Notes: generated by a model from the letters alone, not told the origin. Shown: positions 8,115 through 17,477, counted from the stretch's first letter. The stretch: DNA of 36,741 nt from Candidatus Poribacteria bacterium (GCA_003635255.1 PYJC01000088.1:1-36741), one strand, 5' to 3'. Numbers and translations: made by a program.

Positions 8115-8975
8115 TTAGTGGATATTAACTCCGTTTTCGGCGGCGATTCGCCGGACATTGGCATTCGCGAGCGGAATTTTCTCTGCGGGTAAATGTTCTA
8201 TCAATCCGTAACCGTCTGGATAGAGGGCATCGAAACGTTTGAGTGCTACATCGAGTGCCAGTTCACCCTCGCCGGGAACTTCTTCATTGAGGTGGAGGAC
8301 TAAACCGTTCTGAACACTGATGTCTTTAATATGCGCCATCGGTGCGACGGGACCCATCACGTCAAAAATGTGGTTCAGGCGGTCTTCGCTATCATAGACC
8401 TGCCGGAGTGTTTGAAAGTGGTTGACGAAATCCATGACGATGCGAAGTCTATCTGAACCGACCTGCTCTACAACATCGCGGCAAATTTCCGGTGAGCCCA
8501 TAATAGAGACGGCATGTGTCTCCATAACGAGTGTGAGTTCGTGTTGTTCGGCGTGTTCTGCGATTGGTTTCAAAGTCTCAATCAACCGTTCCATCGATTC
8601 TGGAAGATGGTTATCCCGATGAGATGTCCATGCGCCATCGGGATTGAGACTGCCCGGACGAAACAGATAGTGGTGCGCACCGAGAGAGACAGCGGTTGCC
8701 ATACCGCGTTGGACGCTTGTAATTGCGGCTTCTCGGACGGCGGCGTCTGGATGAAAAAGACACTCGTCGTAGGTTATGCCGAATTGCACAAGATCAAGTT
8801 TCGCTGCCTCTAACATTTGCACGCAGCGTGTGCAAGCGTCTGGGGGTACAGACGGAATCTCCGCGCTACGGAAATGGAAACTCAAGCCTGTAAATTCCAA
8901 TGCTTTGATGTTTGCGATTTCATCTGAAGTAAGTGTGCGGAAGTCACCGCAGAGTCCAACAACGCCAAGTCTCAT
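8115..8975 (-). CDS. Sugar phosphate isomerase/epimerase-like TIM-barrel protein
   Basis: This 286-residue protein belongs to the xylose isomerase-like TIM barrel (AP endonuclease 2) superfamily, which includes metal-dependent sugar and inositol isomerases and epimerases. Probable metal ligands sit at the ends of successive strands: Glu in LTLVMETHA, Asp in RIVMDFVNHF, His in APMAHIKDIS and Glu in YGLIEHLP. The N-terminus begins directly in the first strand (MRLGVVGLCGD), so it is a cytoplasmic protein. Such genes are expanded in Poribacteria-like genomes, where substrates are mostly unknown. The region upstream of the start is repeat DNA (8976-9147), and 41 bases separate the stop from the upstream end of the orphan membrane gene, so the two may be cotranscribed. 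The specific reaction cannot be assigned. Confidence 0.85.
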   Translation of the reverse strand: MRLGVVGLCGDFRTLTSDEIANIKALEFTGLSFHFRSAEIPSVPPDACTRCVQMLEAAKLDLVQFGITYDECLFHPDAAVREAAITSVQRGMATAVSLGAHHYLFRPGSLNPDGAWTSHRDNHLPESMERLIETLKPIAEHAEQHELTLVMETHAVSIMGSPEICRDVVEQVGSDRLRIVMDFVNHFQTLRQVYDSEDRLNHIFDVMGPVAPMAHIKDISVQNGLVLHLNEEVPGEGELALDVALKRFDALYPDGYGLIEHLPAEKIPLANANVRRIAAENGVNIH

Positions 8976-9147
8976 ATTTTTTAATAGTTGTCGGTTCGGT
9001 TTTTTCTTGCGAAAAAACCTTTCGGTCTTCAGTTTTCGGTTAAGAGGTTTGTTGTGTCAGGTGCATTTTCTGTTATTGCCACAGCTCTCACTGCGAGGCA
9101 CTCTTTAACCGATAACTCTCACTGCAAGGCAAACCGATAACTGATAA
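8976..9147. repeat. Intergenic repeat cluster, partly inverted copy of 3047-3225
   Basis: It contains the hairpin GGTTTTTT/AAAAAACC (8999-9022 region), the phrase TTTCGGTCTTCAGTTTTCGGTTAA, and at 9085-9116 an exact inverted copy of the 32 bases at 3093-3124. A partial copy of the same unit follows (CTCTCACTGCAAGGCAAACCG), then phrases ending GATAACTGATAACTATTCC. The order of hairpin and GGTTA-type phrases parallels the 3047 cluster. Confidence 0.75.
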
Positions 9148-12100
9148 CTATTCCTCTAATTCCTTTAGGAGATTTTTGGCACGCAGAAGGTCATTTGTAT
9201 CAAGACCTTCTGTGAACCATGCATATATCGGTTTTAGTAGATTGTATGCGTCTTGACCCCGATTTTGGTTGCGCCATAATTCGCTTAAGCTGAGGGCAGC
9301 TCGGAGTTCCCATGATTTTGCGTCTTGTTGTCGTGCTATTATCAACGCTTCCTGAAAATAAGATTCAGCTTGTGCAACGGTTGGCTGGGTATTTTCCGTA
9401 CTAACAGCCTCAACTTCTTTGGCGAGGATAAGACAAAGTTCGCCTTTCTGTCGCGTAAGTTCCGCTGCATAGTTGCGTTCCCCAGTGCGTGTAATGACGC
9501 ATGACGCTGAGTCAAGGGTCTGTAAGGCTAAGTTATGTTGTCCTGCGCGTTGATATGCTTGTGCGAGTAGTGCAAGGAAGAGGGGCAGGAGCATTTCAGC
9601 CCTCGTTTCTTCCCACGTAGTGATCCCTTTACGAATCATCGTGATCGCTTCTTCAGGGTGATTCTGTTCTGCGAGTACCCAACCTTTCATCACCGTTGCT
9701 GCGGCTTCCCAGACGGAAAACCCGTGTTCCTTGCAGATCTGTAGCATCTGTGTTGCCGAGGTGTCAACTTGCTCCACTTCGCCTCGGTATTGATAAAGCA
9801 CGGTTTTAAAATGGAGGGACACAGCGTCACTAAAAGGATGGTTCGTCTTCTTTCCGATAATCGCAGCCTTATTAATCCGTTCTTCTGATTGGACAGGGTA
9901 ACCGAGACCCCATAAGAGTGGAGCGGAATAGGCGAGGAGCGTCATTCCGGGTTCTGCGACGTAGTGAAGAAACGCAGGGACCGGATGGTGTTGCGGTTGA
10001 TAACGTTCAATTCCTGCCTCTAAGTGTGCCAGAGCGTTTTTGAATTCACTTAGATAGTAGAGTGTCGCGCCGAGTGCCCGATGTGCCTCAACTTCAAATG
10101 CTTGATTTTCTGCTTGTTTGGCAATAGCGAGGCACGCTTCACCGAGTTCCCGTGCCGAGAGCAGCCGTCCGCGTACCAGATGAGAGAGCCATAATCCAAA
10201 CAGGACTGGAAAGCGGAGATCTTTTATCCGATCAAGCAAAGTATCGGATGCGTCTTCTACGTGAGATTCTTCTCTTTTTTCGAGTGTTTCAAGAAGTTCC
10301 CGTGCCCGTGTATAGGCGGCTTCTACCTCCGGGGAGGCATATCCTTTGGTCGCAATCAGTGCTGTGCCGAGTGTCGTCTGTAGTTCCAATTCGCGCTGCT
10401 CGACGGCGACCTGCTGCACGGGCGTGTTGCCGTTTGTCGCAAGTGTTTCAAGTGCGGCAAGTCCTTGCATGATGTGGCGGACACCCTCCACATTTGCGGA
10501 GTGTTCTAAGGCTCGGTGTGCCGCGCGGTGCCAATAATCAACCGCTTTTTCAGGGATTCCGGCTTCGGTATAATGATAAGCGACGAGTTCCGGTTGCAAA
10601 CTGTCTGTGCGCTGGAGGACCTCAGCGATCTGTTGATGGTACTGTTGGCGTCTGCTTTTGAGTAGGGATTGGTAAGCGGTTTCGCGTAGCAGTGGATGCC
10701 TGAAAGTATAACGGAACTGATTATCAGGTAGCTCGTTGCGGTTGAGAATGTAAGTGCTTACTAATTTGTCCAATTCAGCTTTCAGAGATGCGAGGTCGGT
10801 GAAAGTATGATTTTCCAGATTGACGCCGGATGCGATCTGATGAAGGAGTTCCGCTGTCCATTCTCTGCCGAGGGTTGCACTGAGTTGGATGATTTCTTTC
10901 ACAGTACCGAGTTCATCGAGTCGCGCTGTTAGCAAATCTTGTAGGGTTACAGGTACCTGCATCGTTTGCGGTTGTGGTCGCGTTATGTCCGATGCATCAG
11001 AAGAGAGTGCCGCTGTGTCACCTTCAAGCATCATTTGGGTGAGTTCCTCAACGAACAGAGGGACTCCCTCAGTCCTTTCGACGATCTGGGTTAATAGGTT
11101 TGGTGGCAGTTGTGTATCGCCTGCAACGTGCTGAATCATTGTTTTCACTTGTGGCGGTGTGAGTGTCGTCAACGGAAGCGTGTTCGCCCATGCCGGTTGC
11201 AGCAGTTTCTCCAAGATTTCTCTATTGAGTGCAGAATTTGTTAGGTTATTTTCAGGTGCGGTCTGTAGATTTTCATCTTCATTAGACTGTATGTTACGCT
11301 GAAAATGTTGCGTGTCAGAACGCCGGGACAAGACTGTAAAAATTCGGGCGTTTTCGATGCGTGTGATTAAGAGTGTAAGGAATTCTATACTGGATGGATC
11401 AATCCAGTGGAGGTCCTCCACGACAAAGAGTATGGGTTTCTGTTCTGACATTTTCAGTAGCACTTGAACAAGTACTTCCAACGTCTGTTGTCGTCGTTGA
11501 CTGCCTCTCCATCCGGATGGATATATGTCCTGTTCAACCGGTCTGCCATATGGACGTGCGCCGATGCGGGTTTCCGTTTGGCGTTGGACCTCAAAAGGTA
11601 TATCCAGTAATTCAGCGAGGAGTGGCAATGTTTCTGAGGTATCCGTTTGCGTTTCGCTATCTTCTGAGTTTGTATCCTGTCCGACAGTTGAAATGCTATA
11701 ATCACGCAACAGATTTTCAAGTTTTTCAAGTCTTATCTGTGCGGTATCGGTGCTTGTAAACTGCACAATGTGTTCTTGGAACAGCGAAAGAATAGGATAT
11801 AGTGGGCTATTCTGGTAATAAGGCGAGCATCTCCCCTCTAAGGTAACCACCTCTGGATGGTTCTCGACGTGTTCCTGAATCAGTTGGACACATCTCGATT
11901 TTCCGATGCCCGCTTCGCCTTCAATAAGGAGTGCTTGTCCCTTAGCTGCGAGTGCGTGTGTCCAACCTTGTTTGAGTATCTCAACTTCTCGTTCGCGTCC
12001 GATAAGCGGTGTTAATCCGGTCATACTGGCGATATCTAACCGGCTTTGTGCGGGGATTTCACCGGACACTTGATAGATGTTCACGGGCTGCGAGATGCCC

Positions 12101-12768
12101 CGAAGTTCAGCGGCACCGAGTGCATCGCACTTAAAAAAGCCTTCAACCAATTGATGTGTTGTGTCGCCAATTACGATGTTGTTCGGGGCTGCCAGTTTTT
12201 GCATCCGCGCGGCGAGATTCGGTGTTTTACCAACGATGTCGATTGCTTCGGGAGATTCTTGTGCTGAGATATGCCAGATGACGACGCGCCCTGTATCAAT
12301 ACTAATCCGAACGTTAATTTCTACGCCGAAGGAATTGTGAAGATAAGGATTCAAGGTTTCCAGAGCTGCAACAATGCCTAACGCGGCTCTCACTGCACGG
12401 TGTGCTGTATCTTCGTGTGCGATCGGGTAACCGAAATAAACAAGGATACCGTCTCCGAAGTAACGTGCGACGTGTCCATTTTGTGCTAACACCACCTCCA
12501 TAATACATGTCCGATACACCTCTAACAGATTTCGGAGTTCCTCAGGGTCGAGTTTTTCAGTGAAGGCGGTGGAGTCCACAATATCGCAGAAGAGGACAGT
12601 GAGTTGGCGGCGTTCAGCCCCGTGTGGCAATGTCTGTTCGATGGAAACTGTATCTGTTGCTGGAAATTCGTGGGCACGCGAGGTACCCTCAAGCGGCGTA
12701 CCACATTCACCGCAAAATTTGAATGGCGGATTCAAAAACCCACAATTTGCGCAGGGTTTGTGCTGCAT
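9148..12768 (-). CDS. Zinc ribbon - class III cyclase - AAA ATPase - TPR signalling protein
   Basis: A 1206-residue multidomain regulator. Residues 6-22 form a four-Cys zinc ribbon (CANC, CGEC). Residues about 53-230 are a class III adenylate/guanylate cyclase homology domain: metal Asp62 (FCDIVDST) and Asp106 (YFGDGILVYFG), and the transition-state Asn184 and Arg188 (NLAAR) are present, so catalysis is plausible; the usual base-recognition Lys position four before Asp106 is Arg102. Next comes an AAA/STAND-type ATPase with LIGREREVEIL, Walker A GEAGIGKS and Walker B ILFVVEDLHWID. The C-terminal half is TPR-like helical repeats. GGAGGA lies six bases before the ATG. Proteins of this design are soluble sensors or scaffolds; no DNA-binding domain is seen. 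The ligand and partner are unknown; a CRP-like gene (16425-17351) lies 3.7 kb away on the same strand. Confidence 0.93.
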   Translation of the reverse strand: MQHKPCANCGFLNPPFKFCGECGTPLEGTSRAHEFPATDTVSIEQTLPHGAERRQLTVLFCDIVDSTAFTEKLDPEELRNLLEVYRTCIMEVVLAQNGHVARYFGDGILVYFGYPIAHEDTAHRAVRAALGIVAALETLNPYLHNSFGVEINVRISIDTGRVVIWHISAQESPEAIDIVGKTPNLAARMQKLAAPNNIVIGDTTHQLVEGFFKCDALGAAELRGISQPVNIYQVSGEIPAQSRLDIASMTGLTPLIGREREVEILKQGWTHALAAKGQALLIEGEAGIGKSRCVQLIQEHVENHPEVVTLEGRCSPYYQNSPLYPILSLFQEHIVQFTSTDTAQIRLEKLENLLRDYSISTVGQDTNSEDSETQTDTSETLPLLAELLDIPFEVQRQTETRIGARPYGRPVEQDIYPSGWRGSQRRQQTLEVLVQVLLKMSEQKPILFVVEDLHWIDPSSIEFLTLLITRIENARIFTVLSRRSDTQHFQRNIQSNEDENLQTAPENNLTNSALNREILEKLLQPAWANTLPLTTLTPPQVKTMIQHVAGDTQLPPNLLTQIVERTEGVPLFVEELTQMMLEGDTAALSSDASDITRPQPQTMQVPVTLQDLLTARLDELGTVKEIIQLSATLGREWTAELLHQIASGVNLENHTFTDLASLKAELDKLVSTYILNRNELPDNQFRYTFRHPLLRETAYQSLLKSRRQQYHQQIAEVLQRTDSLQPELVAYHYTEAGIPEKAVDYWHRAAHRALEHSANVEGVRHIMQGLAALETLATNGNTPVQQVAVEQRELELQTTLGTALIATKGYASPEVEAAYTRARELLETLEKREESHVEDASDTLLDRIKDLRFPVLFGLWLSHLVRGRLLSARELGEACLAIAKQAENQAFEVEAHRALGATLYYLSEFKNALAHLEAGIERYQPQHHPVPAFLHYVAEPGMTLLAYSAPLLWGLGYPVQSEERINKAAIIGKKTNHPFSDAVSLHFKTVLYQYRGEVEQVDTSATQMLQICKEHGFSVWEAAATVMKGWVLAEQNHPEEAITMIRKGITTWEETRAEMLLPLFLALLAQAYQRAGQHNLALQTLDSASCVITRTGERNYAAELTRQKGELCLILAKEVEAVSTENTQPTVAQAESYFQEALIIARQQDAKSWELRAALSLSELWRNQNRGQDAYNLLKPIYAWFTEGLDTNDLLRAKNLLKELEE

Positions 12769-12841
12769 AAGCGATTCCTCCGCTGAGCTGTGATGCGGAG
12801 AGAGTTTCTATACCGGACTTGGGGTCGTTATATGGGACGCT

Positions 12842-13558
12842 CTACTTCCTGAACTGGTTCAGATATTCTTCTAATTCGGCATCGCGTGGATCCAACTTGT
12901 ATGCTTCCTGATAGTGATCAAGTGCTATATCCGTTCTACCGACCTTCATATAGAAGGAGCCGAGATTGCGATAGGCGACGCTATGTGTGGGTTTCAAATC
13001 CACGGCACGCAAGTAGTGATCTCTGGCGCGCAGCAGGTAAATTTTCGTTTGTCCAATAAGCACGTTAAGCGTGATTTCATTTTCCCAACGTTGTCTGTAG
13101 ACCTCGCCGCCGAGTTGTTTCGCCTCTGCTTCAATCGCGTCAGCGACGGCTTCATGGCGTGTTTTGAACGTGATTGCCCCAGAGGTTATTTTGTCAATAG
13201 CGGTTTTGAGTTCTGATAGAGCTTTGTCTGCGGACTCCTCTCTTAACTCCGTTTCCCATGAGGGCCAAAGGGGTCCAGCGTATTCGAGTCCCTGTTTGTA
13301 GTAAACCGCGCCGAGGTCGTTATAGATTTCGGCGTTTTCGGGACGCATCTTTAATGCTTCGCTGTAGAGTTCAATGGCTTGTTGAAGTTTTCCAGCATTG
13401 AAAGCATCTGTAGCGTGGGTGCGAAGCTGTTTGAACTCTTCACTTTCCAAATTGACAGCGCTGCCCAACTGCGGCTTGTCTCCGACGAAAAAGTAGATAC
13501 TGCCGACCAACAGAATAGCAAGGCAGACGGCGATGAGTGTTGGTAGTTGCAATTTCAT
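12842..13558 (-). CDS. Membrane-anchored TPR protein
   Basis: A 238-residue protein with an N-terminal membrane anchor (about residues 7-25, LIAVCLAILLVGSIYFF) and TPR units, including AFNAGKLQQAIELYSEALKM and YRNLGSFYMKVGRTDIALDH. The TPR part should face the periplasm if the anchor is a signal anchor. The two TPR clusters are split by about 80 residues of helical sequence of no clear family. The start is preceded by a dispersed leader repeat (13559-13592) that provides AAGGA and an A-rich spacer. It sits between the cyclase regulator and an HtrA protease on the same strand; TPR proteins often hold other proteins together, but no partner is shown by the sequence. Confidence 0.85.
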   Translation of the reverse strand: MKLQLPTLIAVCLAILLVGSIYFFVGDKPQLGSAVNLESEEFKQLRTHATDAFNAGKLQQAIELYSEALKMRPENAEIYNDLGAVYYKQGLEYAGPLWPSWETELREESADKALSELKTAIDKITSGAITFKTRHEAVADAIEAEAKQLGGEVYRQRWENEITLNVLIGQTKIYLLRARDHYLRAVDLKPTHSVAYRNLGSFYMKVGRTDIALDHYQEAYKLDPRDAELEEYLNQFRK

Positions 13559-13592
13559 TTTTTTAATTTTCCTTGCGGTTCGGTGAGGTGGA
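13559..13592 (-). repeat. Dispersed ribosome-binding leader repeat, copy 1
   Basis: Read on the minus strand, this ends ACCGAACCGCAAGGAAAATTAAAAAA directly before the TPR gene ATG. About 30 of its bases match the two longer copies at 28608-28666 and 28719-28777. It carries the Shine-Dalgarno-like AAGGA. Confidence 0.7.
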
Positions 13593-13636
13593 TTAACTCA
13601 AAACTAATAACTGTTAACTGACGACTATAAGAACAC

Positions 13637-15058
13637 TTATCTCCGCCGATTGTTTCTATTAAAAAAAACGGGAATTGCTTCTTGAACACCATCTCGTTCA
13701 AAATAGAGTAAAGCCTTATATTGAGAACGGATGTTTTCATCAACGAATTTAAAAATTTCGAGCGAATGAATTTGCGTATCGCCGATTTGATAGACGAAGT
13801 CTCCACGCTTAAGTGCGTCCCGCAATCTGCTTTCTTTATCAACGTGTGTGATGATAACGCCGGGCATCTGATACTTACGCGCCATTTCCTTATCAGGTTG
13901 TGCAAATGTGATACCCCATCCGGGGGGTGTATAGTTCCATTGTCGGGTTTTTAGCGTGAATTCCGTTTGTCGTTTTTTACCGCGACGGCTGAATTCGCAT
14001 TTTATACATTGATTGAGTGGAAGCAGGCGTGTGAGTGCGTGAAAGTCCTCTTCCCCTCTGATCTGATGTCCCGAAATGCGGACAATAACATCACCGCGTT
14101 TGATGCCTGCCTTAGCGATAGGACTCTGTTTCTCTATTTCTGACACCAGAATCCCGGTATTCATCGGTATCGACAATTTTTCTGCCAGTTCTTCGGTTAT
14201 AGTTTGCACCTCCACAGCAAGATAGGGCGGGATAACGCTGCCATATTCGGTAATCTGTTGAACAACTTTTCTCGCCTTGTTGACAGGGATGGCGAAACCG
14301 ACACCTTGTGAGCCTCCACTGGTTGAACGGATAAAGGTGTTTATACCGATGAGTTCACCATATATGTTTACCAATGCCCCGCCACTGTTACCGCGATTGA
14401 TGGAAGCATCTGTCTGAATCAGGCTTTCGTGATAAAGATTGTTGACGATCAGGGAGCGTTGCGTTGCGCTCACGATGCCAGCGGTAACAGTGGGTTGCGC
14501 GTTCCCGATTGATAAACCGAATGGGTTTCCGATTGCGACGACCCATTCTCCTATCAGAAGAGATTCCGAATCGCCCCACTGAATCTCTGGTAAATTTGTA
14601 TCTGTATCCACTTCCAAAAGGGCAAGATCAGAAAAATAGTCATATCCCAAGACTTGCGCTGTAAACTCCCGTCCGTCGGAGGCAATGACAGTGATGTCAT
14701 CTGCCCCATCAATAACGTGGCGGTTTGTGAGGATATGTCCCTTTTTGTTAACAATGACCCCCGAACCGACTGTCTGGAATGAACGCCTGCGCGAATAGGG
14801 GATTTCGCCCCAAAACCAATCTTCAAAGGCGGGCTGTGTCTCAACGTTCCGGACTGCACTGATGTTGACGACCGCAGGACTGGCTTTCGCGACTGCCGTA
14901 ACGATTGCAGTCTGCCGCGATGCAGTTACTGCGTTTTGTACGTCTGTTTTGCTGAATTCCGCGCTGTCGGCAGTGTTACAAAGCGTGCCTACGAGTATAG
15001 TAGACAGACACAAGAACAGCGGGATCATACAACTATAGTAACGACATAAACGTATCAT
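13637..15058 (-). CDS. HtrA/Deg-type periplasmic serine protease with PDZ domains
   Basis: A 473-residue trypsin-like serine endopeptidase for envelope protein quality control. A hydrophobic N-terminal segment (about residues 8-26) followed by ADSAEFS indicates export. The catalytic triad is complete: His114 (TNRHVIDGAD), Asp144 (FSDLALLEVD) and Ser225 (NRGNSGGAL), with GSGVIV and AIGNPFG around it. Residues about 285-350 form a PDZ domain (ILVSEIEKQSP, GIKRGDVIVRISG), and about 395-465 a second, more divergent one (VIITHVDKESRL, LKRGDFVYQIGD). Ribosome-binding site is weak (GTGGA close to the ATG). It lies between the TPR gene and the M28 peptidase; the short spacings suggest one transcript. 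DegP, DegQ or DegS subtype is not decided; two PDZ domains favour DegP/DegQ. Confidence 0.95.
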   Translation of the reverse strand: MIRLCRYYSCMIPLFLCLSTILVGTLCNTADSAEFSKTDVQNAVTASRQTAIVTAVAKASPAVVNISAVRNVETQPAFEDWFWGEIPYSRRRSFQTVGSGVIVNKKGHILTNRHVIDGADDITVIASDGREFTAQVLGYDYFSDLALLEVDTDTNLPEIQWGDSESLLIGEWVVAIGNPFGLSIGNAQPTVTAGIVSATQRSLIVNNLYHESLIQTDASINRGNSGGALVNIYGELIGINTFIRSTSGGSQGVGFAIPVNKARKVVQQITEYGSVIPPYLAVEVQTITEELAEKLSIPMNTGILVSEIEKQSPIAKAGIKRGDVIVRISGHQIRGEEDFHALTRLLPLNQCIKCEFSRRGKKRQTEFTLKTRQWNYTPPGWGITFAQPDKEMARKYQMPGVIITHVDKESRLRDALKRGDFVYQIGDTQIHSLEIFKFVDENIRSQYKALLYFERDGVQEAIPVFFNRNNRRR

Positions 15059-15094
15059 AATCCACTTTTTATTCCAACTTGCTGATTTCCGAAC

Positions 15095-16474
15095 TTAGCG
15101 TGTCAACTTTAGAGAAATACGATACCCCTCTAACCCTGGATCAGTGTCAACGATTTCTTGGACGGCTTCGGGTGTCCGTCGTTTCGCGGGAAAATCGTCG
15201 GCATTCGCGCATCGGAGTGCTATCCTTGCACCGACTGCGCTGGCGGCACGTAGGTTTTCTAACTTTACTTTTTCGAGTGTATCATAAGCCGTATGACCGA
15301 AACCCCTCCCAGCGGGTAGTGCCTCTGGATCGCCTATATGGCTTGAAGGGACACCTTTCAGGAAAAATGGAAAGTGATCGGAATAGGAATGCACTTTCTG
15401 TCCGACAGGCATTTCGGCATGCATCTGCTCACGTGCGGTGTTAAAGAACGGTCCCAAAGCGTCCCAACAGTGTAGAACTATACCTTTGCGACTTGTTCCA
15501 CCCGCGGCATCCATATTCAGCATGAACCGGATGTTATCCAATTCCGAGTCGTGCGCGTCAACATAACGAAACGCGCCTGTGAGTCCGATTTCCTCTGTTC
15601 CGAAGGCGATGAACCGGACGGTACGTTTGAGCGAATCACCGGCATACGCCGATAGGACACGGGCGGCTTCTATTACAGAGACCATACCAGAGGCAGGGTC
15701 GTGCGCGCCTTGCGAAATGTCGTGTCCATCGTAGTGGCAACCGACAATCACCATCTCCTCACCGTTTTCAGAACCGGGCAGATCCGCGACGACGTTCCAT
15801 GACGTACGGGGTTCGTTGATGTCCGTGGTCTGGAGTTTCAGTATTACTTTTCCTTGTTTTCGTTCCAATAACCGCGTCAAAAATTCGCCATCCTCTTTGC
15901 AGACAGATATACCCGGAATCGGTGCGGGTCTATCGTTTTGAAGGCTCCCTGTTTCGGGTCCGACACCGGGGTGTTCACTGACGAAAATGAATCCGCTCGC
16001 GCCAGCAAGGACCGCGCGTTCAAACTTCTCCTTGCGGTGTACCCATCTCCCAAGGTCGGGTGGTGAAGAGCTCTTTGCCATGACAAGGTTATTCGTAGAG
16101 GTATCACCGAGTGCCTCATATTCCGGGGGGCTTCCGTGTCCAGCGGAGATCAATTCAGTCGTGATGTCGTCAGCTGGACAGTAAGGGAGCGAGATGCAGT
16201 GCAATGTTCGGCGTATGGGTTCCAGCACCTCAAGTGTCGCCGTGCCGCGTGTCCAACCGGCGTAAGGGTAATCTTCGAGTCTGACGTTCTGGAGTCCGTA
16301 TCGTTTGAAGCAGTCTGCGATGTAGTTGGCGGCTTCGTACTCCTCCGGTGTTCCGGCGAATCTGGCACCGTATTCATCGCATAAGACGGTCAGGTTGTCC
16401 ATCACCTCTTGCGAAGTATAGATATCACCGACCATCTGTTGGTCGAGCTGCAAGTAAGGGTTCGTTTTGCTCAT
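15095..16474 (-). CDS. M28-family zinc aminopeptidase with PA-type insert
   Basis: A 459-residue zinc-dependent peptidase of family M28. The co-catalytic metal site is complete by motif: His247 (GCHYDGHD), Asp259 (GAHDPASG), catalytic Glu294 with Glu295 (FGTEEIGLTG), Asp322 (LNMDAAGG) and His394 (FGHTAYDT). Residues about 100-225 look like a protease-associated domain (VLAGASGFIFVSEH). No signal peptide is evident, so it may act in the cytoplasm. The ATG at 16474 is preferred because the protein becomes family-like there; it overlaps the end of the CRP-like gene by 50 bases, meaning translational coupling. Longer starts reach deeper into that gene. Substrate unknown; M28 members include aminopeptidases and glutaminyl cyclase-like enzymes. 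Confidence 0.92.
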   Translation of the reverse strand: MSKTNPYLQLDQQMVGDIYTSQEVMDNLTVLCDEYGARFAGTPEEYEAANYIADCFKRYGLQNVRLEDYPYAGWTRGTATLEVLEPIRRTLHCISLPYCPADDITTELISAGHGSPPEYEALGDTSTNNLVMAKSSSPPDLGRWVHRKEKFERAVLAGASGFIFVSEHPGVGPETGSLQNDRPAPIPGISVCKEDGEFLTRLLERKQGKVILKLQTTDINEPRTSWNVVADLPGSENGEEMVIVGCHYDGHDISQGAHDPASGMVSVIEAARVLSAYAGDSLKRTVRFIAFGTEEIGLTGAFRYVDAHDSELDNIRFMLNMDAAGGTSRKGIVLHCWDALGPFFNTAREQMHAEMPVGQKVHSYSDHFPFFLKGVPSSHIGDPEALPAGRGFGHTAYDTLEKVKLENLRAASAVGARIALRCANADDFPAKRRTPEAVQEIVDTDPGLEGYRISLKLTR

Positions 16475-17351
16475 AAGTTTCGGTGTTCTCTTGATTCTTG
16501 ACGGTTTCAGGTGGTAACGATACCATTCTTGCGTTGGCAATCTTTTTGAGTTGCCACGGATCTAATATCCGAATGCGTCGATACCGTTTCTCAAGGACCT
16601 TGTACGCTTTAAACTGATTGAAGAGTGCTTCTGTATTTTCGACAGCACAACCGATTAATTGTGCTATTTTTTTTGTCGAAAGTTTGCGTAAGGTGCATTG
16701 TGCGCCGTGTCCGACTATTTTGCGATTTTGATTCGGCGCGTCGGCGTAGTTTTGTAAAAGAAGCGCGAGCCGTGATGCTGGACTCCGAAACGCAATGTTT
16801 GAAAACGGGTTCGTCATTCCGCCTCGCGATTTCGGATCTGTGTGTAATAAGTTAATAGCTTCTGTAGTTTTGCCAGATGTCAATTTAGGTTTTGAGGTTT
16901 CGGATACCTTTAGCCTACAAATTACAGCGTTTATAGCACATCGGATGCGCTGATGCAGCGGACGTTTGAAGGGTGCCGCTAAATGCATTTTTCGTTTCAA
17001 AAAGAATTGGAAATTCTTTGCACTGATGATACCAATAACGGCTTCCGTAAGCGTTTCAGCGGTGACTTTCCGACTTGCTTCGTTTTCGTCCCATTCGACT
17101 GCTCCAAACATTTCACCCGATTCCAGCACTTCTAAGGTGACATCTTCCCCTTCAGGCGGTGTTTCATAGATTTTGACGCGTCCCTCCTTTAGCAGATAGA
17201 CCCCTTCGGTAGAAATAGTATCGCCATATTTCAGTTGTTTGAAGGTCGTTATCCGTTCGAGGGCGTTTGCGTCTGATTCGGAGAGATCTCGGAAGATGTC
17301 TATCTGTTTAACACACCAGAATCTCTCTAAAGTTCCTTCTCGTACCGCCAT
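16425..17351 (-). CDS. Atypical CRP/FNR-family transcriptional regulator
   Basis: A 308-residue regulator. Residues about 15-125 form a cyclic-nucleotide-binding-like beta roll (YGDTISTEGVYLLKEGRVKIY, then LESGEMFGAVEW). Near the C-terminus LSTKKIAQLIGCAVENTEAL resembles the winged-helix DNA-binding part with a wing containing RYRRIRI. The usual cAMP phosphate-binding RxS motif is not evident (EASRKVTAET is nearest), so the ligand is uncertain. About 60 extra residues of low similarity separate the two parts, and a polar tail follows; the protein is some 80 residues longer than a typical CRP. It overlaps the M28 peptidase gene by 50 bases. Its promoter (17449-17477) has an internal dyad, suggesting autoregulation, and a 22-bp palindrome lies about 350 bases upstream. 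Confidence 0.8.
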   Translation of the reverse strand: MAVREGTLERFWCVKQIDIFRDLSESDANALERITTFKQLKYGDTISTEGVYLLKEGRVKIYETPPEGEDVTLEVLESGEMFGAVEWDENEASRKVTAETLTEAVIGIISAKNFQFFLKRKMHLAAPFKRPLHQRIRCAINAVICRLKVSETSKPKLTSGKTTEAINLLHTDPKSRGGMTNPFSNIAFRSPASRLALLLQNYADAPNQNRKIVGHGAQCTLRKLSTKKIAQLIGCAVENTEALFNQFKAYKVLEKRYRRIRILDPWQLKKIANARMVSLPPETVKNQENTETYEQNEPLLAARPTDGR

Positions 17352-17448
17352 GCTGTGGTTGTTCCGTTGGTTTCTGGTTAAACGTGTGTATTTTTGGGGT
17401 TATGGACTGTGATCGCTCGTCGAAAAGTTTCAGTCTGCTTTGTCCTTA

Positions 17449-17477
17449 ATTATATCAGTATATTGCTGATAAATCAA
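17449..17477 (-). promoter_or_regulatory. Sigma70-type promoter for the CRP-like gene, with internal dyad
   Basis: On the minus strand TTGATT (17477-17472), 17-base spacer, TATAAT (17454-17449), about 98 bases before the ATG. The spacer holds TATCAG (17453-17458) and CTGATA (17466-17471), an inverted pair that also touches the -10 box, so a repressor site is likely. Confidence 0.65.

Noticed and set aside
13555..13905. Minus-strand frame of 116 residues between the protease and the TPR gene
   Set aside because: Most of it lies inside the protease gene in another frame; the end is leader repeat.
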